64,000 bases of DNA, taken from the NCBI RefSeq assembly GCF_026262505.1, contig NC_067207.1, positions 1,992,252-2,056,251 of the forward strand, read 5' to 3'. Below the pieces are notes generated by a model. The model did not search any database. It saw only the letters and a program-made list of their open reading frames with translations, and was not told the DNA's origin. Within the stretch, counting starts at the first letter, position 1, and every line of letters starts with the position of its first letter. The position numbers and the translations under genes were made by a program. This document shows positions 10,157-18,600 of the stretch, piece by piece. Source of the DNA: Trichomonas vaginalis G3 (lineage: Eukaryota > Parabasalia > Trichomonadida > Trichomonadidae).

Positions 10157-11723
10157 ATGCTTAGCTTCGGGAGGAAGGAAATTCCTCCTGATAAAAGTCT
10201 AAAAGAATTTGTATTAGATTTTAATATTCATGATGCGTATAATGAGCATTCAGATATTGTTACAAATTATTTAATTCACCATATTTCAGAATTTCTTGAT
10301 CTTATACTTGATCCGAACAATGGATCAATCGGAATTAACGCAGTACTTCTTACAGCAAACCCTCAAATCAATCTTATTAAAGCAATGACCGAAAAAGGCC
10401 TCATTTTTTCGAAAATTACAAAATTCATTAATTATTCACCGGATTTTTCATCTAAAATAGCAGTAAGAGTTTGTTCAATATTCATGGGTATCATTCAATG
10501 TGATCGCGACGCCTCTTTGCTCATTTCTCCGTTTCTTCTTAACTTTTTACGATTTTCCGACAACTCCGGTATCAGATCACTATTTGAATACATCTTTAAC
10601 GGCAATAAAGAGCACAAATTGATTGTTGATCACATATCCAACATTAATATCCCGAATCTCTTCATTTCCATCATCGAACAAGCTCAAAAAGATGTTGACA
10701 ATGACGAAAACAAAGACTATTCTGACTCAAACACAGATTATACCTTTGAAGATAACCAATACTCATTTACGCACTACGAAATGCTCCAAGTTACTAGTTA
10801 TTCATTAACACAATCATCAATGTGTGATTTTGTCAGTGCAAATTCGTCAGATGAATTAAAAGTCCAATTAAATGTTCCAATTCACACAAACTGTTCATTT
10901 CCATCAGCTGCATCCCTCAATAAGATGAAGAGTTCCAATAGCATGACCTCTTTTTCGTTCAAAGTCTCAAGAGATCTTTCAAATTTTGCTGAAACAAGAA
11001 ATGAGGAAGATGTGGCCTATTTAATCTGCTCGTTACTTAAAATTGGTCGGTCGATGATAAAACTTCAACAGTGATCAGACAACAATTTATTTCAGATTTT
11101 TCGGTTTTTGACTTCCTTCTTCAATCGAAATATCAATTTTTGTCAATGAACTGATGCTTTTATGCAACGAGCTGATTTCAGACACCTTCTGTGATAGTTT
11201 CAAAACAATTTTGAATTTTTCTTGGAATTATTTAGTAGAAGGAACAGATAGACTAACAGAATTGACAGTCACATCATTAGATATCATTATCAATGCGGAA
11301 TCACGAGGAATTATCAAGTTTAAGAACGATTTTGGAAGATTATTTGAAATAATTATCAGACTTTGTGCACAATTCCCTGATTCATCATTTGTATTATCGA
11401 GAATAACCAAGCTGGTGCTTGTTTCTCTAGAAGACAAGTTTCTAAATCCAATTGTTTTCGAATTATTAATTCCGGCGTTGATTGAGTTCGCAAATGACGA
11501 TAACCATAGAGCCTCAAGGATCCATCTGGTCACAATGTTCGACGAAATCAAGAACAAATACTACAAATCAAAACCTTACAAAAATTTGTTGAAATCAAGT
11601 ATAAAAGTTTACAATTTCATGGAGAGATTCCTTCCAAACTACATTTCCCACATAAATAGACCTTACGGAGGCCAAGTTTCCCAACAAATTGTTGATACAT
11701 TTTCTCATTACAATTTAGGATGA
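10157..11723 (+). pseudogene. Helical-repeat protein resembling SAPS (PP6 regulatory subunit), two frameshifts
   Basis: The N-terminal frame (10157-11074, 305 codons) and C-terminal frame (11154-11723) appear to be one gene. The middle, about 11071-11145, is open in the third frame and reads 'IRQQFISDFSVFDFLLQSKYQFLSMN'-like sequence that bridges them. Joining needs one extra base near 11070 and one near 11140. The N-terminus, 'SLKEFVLDFNIHDAYNEHSDIV', resembles the SAPS start ('leelLdeddviqe...'), and the remainder is all-alpha and armadillo-like. SAPS proteins are regulatory subunits of PP6/Sit4 phosphatases. The SAPS call is tentative. An acidic Asp/Ser-rich insert lies at about residues 175-200. 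An Inr precedes the ATG, suggesting the gene was functional recently, or still is if the shifts are sequence errors. Confidence 0.5.
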
Positions 11724-12299
11724 TCTGAACCAAATTTTATTGCTACTGTCTTTTATCTTTTACTTCTTTTATGATTATTTTCATTTGGTTTTGAATAATT
11801 TTTTTATTTTATTTGAAAGAATTCAAAATCAAATTATTATTTTCGTTTTTATAATCTTTATATTTATATATTTTATCTTTTGTTTTATTTTTATTATTGT
11901 TCCAATTTTATCAAGACACAAACTTGGAATTGGATGTGTTTCTCATGATAAAAACTTCTATCTATCAATATCATTTACATATTTTTATATGTTAGCATTT
12001 GATTTTTACTTTTATTGCTATAATTTAAATTTATGTTGCATCTCTATGCTTTACATATCATCGATTCTTCTCCATTGCTAATAGTTCTTGAGTGACATGG
12101 AAACACCACTAAATTTTGTCCTCTTATTTATGTATGAAGTTATTCCATTTGAAAATTCAATAATTTTGTAAAAATATATGATGTTTTATTGGCTTAATTT
12201 GAGTTTTATTATTAGTTTTATGCTGTTGTTTATTTTATGAATTATAAAATCTTGGTTTGGTATTAATTAGGGGATAGTTAGGGTCAAACACTCCTATTG
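11724..12299. other. T-rich intergenic region
   Basis: This contains a 113-codon Phe/Ile/Tyr-rich open frame (11740-12081) that simply reflects T-rich composition. No other feature is seen. Confidence 0.55.
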
Positions 12300-15218
12300 A
12301 TGCATTTCATTCACTCGACAATTCTACCACAGAGTGAAATTGAAAACTGCACAGTCTTAGATGTAAGACAGAGGGAGGTCGATGTTCTTCTTTATTATCA
12401 CAGATGCATAAAAATCGCAACTTTGTACAAGAAAGGAACAGATATTTCTTTTAAAGCACATCAGACAATATATATTGAAACACCACTTCTGTGGGGTACT
12501 GTTATTAACAGCCATGGATCGAATAATCACAGTAACAACTATTTTGTCTCGATAACTCAAGATAATCAGTTAATTATCACAGAAATTGGAACATCACTAA
12601 AGCAAATATCAAGTATCGACCTATTTACATCAGTTGATGAGAATACAGAGAAATTTAAGTATTTTTCCGTTTCAAAAGATAAAAATTGGATTTTAATTGC
12701 ATCAGAATCCGACCATTTCTTCTTTATTGACATCAAGGACATACAAAACCCACTTCTCGGCGCAAGAAAAATCGAAAATCTCCAAATAAAATCTGTAACA
12801 TCTTTATCATCCGACGATTCCTTCTTAATTCTCGCCAGAAACGACACAGAACAGAAGTTTGTCAAGTTCACAGCCAAAAAACAAGACATTTCCATTGAAG
12901 ATGCCGACTTAGACGTTCAATATTTCATTGACACCGAATCTCCAGGCAAAGCATCACATTTTAACGTCACAAACAAAGCCATTACAAACGGAAACTCACC
13001 AATACTTCCTCTTACAGAGCCAATCCAAGCTTTTACTAAAGTTGTAAACGATTGTTGCGCAGTTCAACTCAAATCCGGCAATTTATACTTTCTGAGTAAT
13101 TCTCAGGCCACGTTTATACCCGGCGCCCCCTTAATTAAGTCAATGTGGCTTTTGCCGAATGAATCCGTCATAACAAACTTAGATGACGGTACATCGATGG
13201 TTTTTACAGTCCAAAAGCCATCTAATGCTCGTAAGAAAGTATCGAACTGGGCATCTGTCCCTCAAATCCCTTTGGAAGGAACAATTTTGAATAATAAAAT
13301 TCTTCCTTTCAACGGGGAATTGCTTGGTCTAGGTAAGAACGGAGTCACCGTCATAAGCGACCGCGCAGACAGAGCTCAGGCAAGTCCAGCCAAAACAATT
13401 GGAGTCAAAAAATTGTTGCAAGTCGACAGCGGATGCCTTGCAGTGACCGGCAGTGGTAAAACTGAAGTTGTCTATGGCGAAGCAGATATTGATACCGCAC
13501 ACGAAGCCCTTGCTTTCATTAATTTCCGAAAATCAATTTATTTAGTACACGAAAAAGGCCTTTCCCAAGAGAATGGAGAGGACGTCGTAACATTTGAGGA
13601 GCCAATAAGGGCAGTCGCCGCAACAGGATTCAGAATTGTTGTAGTTTCAGGACAAAATACAATTTCCATCTTAAACGAGTCATTCAAACGCGAAGATAAG
13701 GTTTTGAGTGGTGAAGTAACAGCCGTTGCAGTCTCTATGCACTATTTCGCTGTCTATTCCTACGATAATGACCCATTAGTCATGAATGGGGCCATTTCAC
13801 TCTACGATTTCTCATTTGAGAAGGTCTGTCAGGACATAAAGTTCCCATCAATCATCACCTCACTTTCCTTTGGCCATGCGTTCACTGAATTGTTCTGTGC
13901 ATCCCAAAATGGAGCAATTTACAAATTGCCGGTTTTGCCAACAGGTTTCACTAACGGCGTGTCACTTTTATACGCAGGAAAAACCGCTGCCCATCTGACA
14001 CCTTTCATTGGCGACGATAGATACAATCTTGTTACATTTGATGATGAAACATCGCTGTTACTTGTTGATGACAATTTATATGATATCGGTTTGAGCGGTT
14101 TTGACACTATATCATTAGTCATGGCAGAAGACGAGAAACTTGCGATTGCAGTGATAGAGAACGGCGACATGACAGTGATTCCGTATGATACAGACATAAC
14201 AAAACAATTTAAACTGATTGAAAACACAAAAGATGTCTGTGACGGTTTTTCTTCAAAAGAAAAAACGGTTTTACTTCACAAATTACAAAATCAGTTAAAA
14301 GTTACAGTTCTATCGTCAGATAAACCGTCACTTTCATCCGAACCGATTTCAATTGAAGAAGGAAGTGAAGCGAAATCAGTTATTTGTGAATCAGACGCAA
14401 TTTTAATTGTTTTCAACAACCAAATCAAATATTTGAATATCAAAGGTGATGTGATAAAAGTGATATCATTTATAATGTTCAGTGAAGAAGTAATTTGTTG
14501 TTCAATGAATCAGAAAGGAGATTCTTTTGTTGTTGCCGATAAAAACCGTTTGACAAACTACAAAATTAAAGAAGGAAAAATTACAATGTCAAGAGGTTTT
14601 TGCCAGCTATCGTCAAAACCGTCAACCATGACATGGAGTGGTGAATTGATCTGGGTATCATTTGACGATGGTTCTGTTTTTGTTTTCGTTTATAATGATG
14701 TCGCAGAAAGATTTGAAATTATTTCAAAAAGTGATGGTGTTAAAAATGTCACTTCACTTTGCACTTTGGATGATATCACCATGGCATTTGGATGCATGAC
14801 AGGAGAGATATACGTATTAAGAGTGAATGAATCAAGAGCTCTAGGGTTATGTCAAAAAAGTGATATGACAAAACTTGCCAACATTACAATTGACACTCCA
14901 GTTATTAGTTTGTGTGTTATTAACAAAGTTTTGTTTTATTTGACAACTGGAGGGTTCATTGGCGCTTTCAGTCCTTACTTTTCAACAACAGATTTCATGG
15001 TTATGCAACAAATGCAACTTTTGAGTAGAAAATACATTTCCAGCAAATTTGGATTCTGTGTTTTGAACAGAAAATCTCTTTCTTCTCAGTATTCTGTGAC
15101 TGATATCACTCTGTTTGAAACAATTGGAAAACAGGCAACTCTAGATAAAGAAATGCTTGATAACTTAGTGTATGTTAACGCTCTTCTTGGAAGAGAAAAA
15201 TGTAGATTCATGTTTTAA
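12300..15218 (+). CDS. CPSF-A / SF3B3-DDB1-CPSF160 family beta-propeller protein
   Basis: A protein of about 972 residues built of WD-like blades. The middle part ('GAIYKLPVLPTGFTNGVSLLYAGKTAAHL...FDDETSLLLVDDN', in pieces) resembles the MMS1_N/RSE1 region. The C-terminal part ('LFYLTTGGFIGAFSPYFS..DF..MQQMQLLSRKY', in pieces) matches the conserved CPSF-A end ('GtvsGsIGal.P....dy.ff..LE..lR'). Family members are large scaffolds: SF3B3 in U2 snRNP, CPSF160 in 3'-end processing, DDB1 in cullin-4 ligases. I cannot decide which role this has; its length is shorter than usual (~1150-1400). The ATG at 12300 is the first in frame. The DNA is more GC-rich and the codon use more regular than in neighbouring surface-protein genes, consistent with a housekeeping gene. 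Confidence 0.75.
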   Translation: MHFIHSTILPQSEIENCTVLDVRQREVDVLLYYHRCIKIATLYKKGTDISFKAHQTIYIETPLLWGTVINSHGSNNHSNNYFVSITQDNQLIITEIGTSLKQISSIDLFTSVDENTEKFKYFSVSKDKNWILIASESDHFFFIDIKDIQNPLLGARKIENLQIKSVTSLSSDDSFLILARNDTEQKFVKFTAKKQDISIEDADLDVQYFIDTESPGKASHFNVTNKAITNGNSPILPLTEPIQAFTKVVNDCCAVQLKSGNLYFLSNSQATFIPGAPLIKSMWLLPNESVITNLDDGTSMVFTVQKPSNARKKVSNWASVPQIPLEGTILNNKILPFNGELLGLGKNGVTVISDRADRAQASPAKTIGVKKLLQVDSGCLAVTGSGKTEVVYGEADIDTAHEALAFINFRKSIYLVHEKGLSQENGEDVVTFEEPIRAVAATGFRIVVVSGQNTISILNESFKREDKVLSGEVTAVAVSMHYFAVYSYDNDPLVMNGAISLYDFSFEKVCQDIKFPSIITSLSFGHAFTELFCASQNGAIYKLPVLPTGFTNGVSLLYAGKTAAHLTPFIGDDRYNLVTFDDETSLLLVDDNLYDIGLSGFDTISLVMAEDEKLAIAVIENGDMTVIPYDTDITKQFKLIENTKDVCDGFSSKEKTVLLHKLQNQLKVTVLSSDKPSLSSEPISIEEGSEAKSVICESDAILIVFNNQIKYLNIKGDVIKVISFIMFSEEVICCSMNQKGDSFVVADKNRLTNYKIKEGKITMSRGFCQLSSKPSTMTWSGELIWVSFDDGSVFVFVYNDVAERFEIISKSDGVKNVTSLCTLDDITMAFGCMTGEIYVLRVNESRALGLCQKSDMTKLANITIDTPVISLCVINKVLFYLTTGGFIGAFSPYFSTTDFMVMQQMQLLSRKYISSKFGFCVLNRKSLSSQYSVTDITLFETIGKQATLDKEMLDNLVYVNALLGREKCRFMF

Positions 15219-15775
15219 AATTATATATATAAAATATTTTTAAATTTTCTATAAATACTTATTTTTATTAGCTCTTCGCATATGATTTGAACATAGTTGA
15301 ATTTTCAGTTTTAAGGGTGCCTATGCTTCACGCCAGTCGTTAGATAAGCTGATTCTTTAAAAAGGAGAATAACCTTTCGACTGATACTTCTAAAGGAAAC
15401 ACCCATTTTAATTTCGATCTTTTATCTTTAATTTCGTATAAAAATCTGGATTTTATCATTTCAAAATAAAGCACGATCAAATTCAATAATATATTTTTTA
15501 GAACCAGATACAGCCACCTTAATTATATTCAATGAGTTTGAGTGGGTCCAAGTTTTGTATTTTAAACGTACACTTCACCTGGCCAAAAACCCTATTTTTC
15601 CAATTATTTCAAGATAGGCAATTCTGATATGAGAATAGTGATTAATAATCTCTTATTTGGTTGCTTATCTTTTACATTATACCAAAAATTTGCTTAAACT
15701 TGAAAGTCTTTACATTAAACCAAAAATTTGCTTAAATTATCAAATTCAATGCAAAGACAAAACCTTATCCAACAT

Positions 15776-15873
15776 AAGTTTACACAATGAGCTTACAAAT
15801 GTAAAGCTTATACAAAAGCTTTACATTTGTGAGCTTATTGAGCAAATTCGAAGCACTTTTTTACTCGATGCAA
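15776..15873 (+). repeat. 98-bp direct repeat, copy 1, containing a 25-bp stem hairpin
   Basis: Identical to 15886-15983 (110-bp offset). Inside it 15785-15809 pairs with 15816-15840 around a 6-nt loop. All 25 positions pair if the + strand is transcribed, two of them as G.U wobbles. Confidence 0.85.
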
Positions 15874-15885
15874 ATTTCGAACTAC

Positions 15886-15983
15886 AAGTTTACACAATGA
15901 GCTTACAAATGTAAAGCTTATACAAAAGCTTTACATTTGTGAGCTTATTGAGCAAATTCGAAGCACTTTTTTACTCGATGCAA
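15886..15983 (+). repeat. 98-bp direct repeat, copy 2, with the same hairpin
   Basis: Perfect second copy of 15776-15873. The hairpin lies at 15895-15950. Confidence 0.85.
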
Positions 15984-16151
15984 AAATTTGTATCTAAATT
16001 TCTGAAATACCATGATGTTTAGAATTTCTATGATTTGTGTCTTTAAATTCACTCATATATTTTCTATTATCTAGTATTTTAAAGAATAGTCTTCAATTCA
16101 AAAATGATAGCTTATACGGTCACAGCTTATACTGACCCTACAAATATTCCT

Positions 16152-16217
16152 CTTTAAAGAGTAGTTCTTCCAAGATCTTCCTAATTTTTGGAGATCTTAC
16201 AGGAACTACTCTTTAAA
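16152..16217 (+). repeat. Hairpin with ~26-bp imperfect stem
   Basis: Fifteen outer base pairs (TTTAAAGAGTAGTTC and its complement) are perfect. Four mixed positions follow, one a possible wobble, then seven more pairs (AAGATCT). The loop is about 13 nt. Confidence 0.75.
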
Positions 16218-16494
16218 CGACAGCTATTACGAAGATATGATATTCAGTTGTTTATAATCACACACTCAGAAAAATTAAGTGTGTAAATTTTTTTATTTTG
16301 AAAAACTGCGTTCATGGCAAGTATCTATTTAAAATTGAAATAGAAAAATGTTGATTGAATTTTTTGAATAAATGCAATTTCTGAAAAATTAGTTGTATCC
16401 TAGGGTGTTATATTAATGCTAAAACAATTTAACCTTTCGATAATTAATTCTCACAAAAATTAAATGAATATAAAAACATTCTTGATTAATTTAA

Positions 16495-18497
16495 GGGTTT
16501 CGTTTTGCTAAAATTGTCACTTTTATAGCATATTTGTTTTTGGATGTTTTGCGAAACCAAAAAAAAAACTATGATATACAATGTGTGTGTAAAGAAAATA
16601 CTTTATTTACTAGTTAAAAAATCATTTGGTATTGATCAAGTTATTTTTTCTGGATAAGATATTATATGGATAATTGGATAGAAAATACAATTATATAATC
16701 TTGTACCTGGTTTAATTAAGCTAATTGTCATCAGAAACTTGTAATTTTTATGAATTTCAGATTTTCTTTTCATTACTGCTTTTCTTAATAGGTCAAGTTC
16801 TTATTTACGTTATAAAGTATGATATTTACAAATATCAAGTTATCATGTTTTTTGAGAAATTATGAGAAACAAACAAAAATGAAAAAGATAGGAATAGCAA
16901 TGAATAGTGATGTGGGTATAGAAAATGTAAGAGATATGAATGCAAAGCAATCAGTATTTAGGATATTGACCATAGATTTCGAAAAAAAAATGCTGCATAT
17001 TGAGCGAAAACTATGATTATATTATAAGGCTGTCATTTAAAGCATAATGAAACTATTCCCTTTTCATTTTAATCGAATAAGATAGTAAAGATTTTTGAAT
17101 TAGCTAGAAACTGATGAGATGTTTTCACAAATCAGATTTTTAATCTCTATAATGCATAATTCACTCAATATCTCAATTTTGATATTGCGAGATATTTTTG
17201 CTATCGGTTTCGCAATTTTGACACAATAGCAAGAGGGTTCTATTGTTGCATGCTAAGTTCGGTCAACGATAAAAATTGAGTGGAAATTAATCGTCGAGGA
17301 AGTACGATTATGTAAAGTAAAAAATGTTGTGGGATTTTTAATATTATATATTATTTTATAATAAAATTTTTTGAGTCATTTTAAGAAGCACATATAATTT
17401 TTTGAATTTAAAAATTAAAGTAGTGTCAAACGAATTTATCACTTAATTTAATACTCAGATTTCTTAAAATTAATGAAAAAAAGGTTTTCTGAGAACTTTT
17501 GAGAATGGTTTTCAAATTCCATTATTGAAAATATATAGGTATTGTATGAAATTCAAACTCTATATTTATTAAAATTCTAAATTTTTAATAAAATAACTTT
17601 TCAGAGGAATATGATTTTGAATGGTTGATTAATAAGTATAAAAATGTCTACGATTTTAAGGAGGGAATTGTTCCTTATGAGGTATACATCATAACTATAT
17701 ACCTCATAAGGAACAATTCCCTCTTGATAGCTGGGAAACTTTCTCTGAATAACTTATCATTTGGAGAAAGTTTCCCAGCTATCTATTAGAAACTAAAGGC
17801 TGTGAGGCACTAATATATAATCAGTGCCTCATAGCCTTTAGTTTGTTATTAAAAACGAGAAAACTTGTTCGAAATGATAAACAATTTCGAACAAGTTTTC
17901 TCGTTTTAAGGAGGGAATTGTTCCTTATGAGGTATACATCATAACTATATACCTCATAAGGAACAATTCCCTCTTGATATCCTGGATATTTTTGAATATA
18001 TTTTTTTAATTAAAGTTCTCAAAAGTATTATCAAAAGTGATTTTTTAAAAATATCTCCAATTAATTAACTAATTAAAAGTATTATATTTTTAAAATTAAA
18101 TAGTTTTTCAATTTTTTGAAGGAATTGAGATACTTCCCACGACAATAAAATTGAGAGGTTTACATTATGACTGATCTTAGCATGCAACACTATAAGCATT
18201 ATTATCAACGTAGAATCTGAATATCATATCAGAAAATGTCGCAAATCTGACATTTATCCGACCAAATAGCAAAAATAATTGAATACTTTTCGCAAAAACT
18301 TTAAAAATCGATAAAAATATGAAATATAGATATTAAAGAGACTTTTTATATAATATTCATAAAGATTTTCCAAAAATATGATACCGCAAAATTAAAAAAA
18401 GTAACGTCTTGAGTGGAGTCAAATGTCGAAATTGCTAGCTAAATGTTTTTTTTGAGCGAAATTGCGTATTGTACGTTTTTTTCGCAAAACGAAACCC
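16495..18497. mobile_element. 2.0-kb TTAA-flanked non-autonomous TIR element
   Basis: The two ends read GGGTTTCGTTTTGC in inverted orientation (14 bp perfect) and are flanked by TTAA at 16491-16494 and 18498-18501. Further in, more diverged inverted blocks recur. For example, 'GTTGCATGCTAAG' near 17245 matches its complement near 18180-18192, with TTTTTGCTAT near 17192 and its complement near 18270. The element is therefore an imperfect foldback. It encodes no transposase. Its interior (17654-17979) is an array of five hairpins. TTAA targets indicate mobilization by a piggyBac- or Kolobok-type transposase. Confidence 0.8.
17654..17979 (+). repeat. Array of five consecutive long hairpins
   Basis: Stems (left arm / right arm): H1 17661-17686 / 17698-17723, 26 bp perfect. 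H2 17726-17745 / 17764-17783, 20 bp perfect. H3 17790-17811 / 17823-17844, 22 bp with one position that is G.U on the + strand. H4 17852-17875 / 17884-17907, 24 bp perfect. H5 17911-17936 / 17948-17973, identical to H1. Loops are 8-18 nt. Hairpins are spaced 2-7 nt apart and each is 55-63 nt long. H1 and H5 lie in a 76-bp direct duplication offset by 250 bp. The different stems do not share sequence, so this is not simple tandem repetition. Function unknown; the geometry resembles clustered small-RNA precursors. Confidence 0.9.
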
Positions 18498-18600
18498 TTA
18501 ATTAATTATCAAGTTTTCTATCGAATTGATCCATCGAAGTTATCGTATGAATTGAAATATCTTTCAAAATTTAATTAAAAAGCACGGCTTGAAATTTTTA

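Larger units (their letters stand above)
15219..16490. other. Gene-free region rich in hairpins
   Basis: No credible coding frame. It holds the duplicated hairpin at 15776-15983 and another hairpin at 16152-16217. A sequence TTAAGGGTGCC at 15312 resembles a TTAA-class transposon end, but no matching opposite end was found. Confidence 0.6.

Noticed and set aside
11071..11153. Spliceosomal intron explaining the split SAPS-like gene
   Set aside because: No GTAYGT donor or ACTAAC...AG acceptor typical of Trichomonas introns is present, and the gap is itself coding in a third frame.
11740..12081. 113-codon open frame, highly hydrophobic
   Set aside because: Composition is Phe/Ile/Tyr/Leu simply because the DNA is T-rich. 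No helix-loop pattern, initiator or family resemblance.
15312..15330. Transposon end TTAAGGGTGCC
   Set aside because: No inverted partner (GGCACCCTTAA) was found in the window.
15657..15914. 85-codon open frame
   Set aside because: It lies across the duplicated hairpin, so its coding look is a by-product of the repeat.
16819..17016. 65-codon open frame inside the TTAA element
   Set aside because: Short, no domain, no initiator; the element appears non-coding.
17654..17979. CRISPR array
   Set aside because: Only one unit is repeated (twice) and the units are self-complementary hairpins with no spacers; the organism is a eukaryote.
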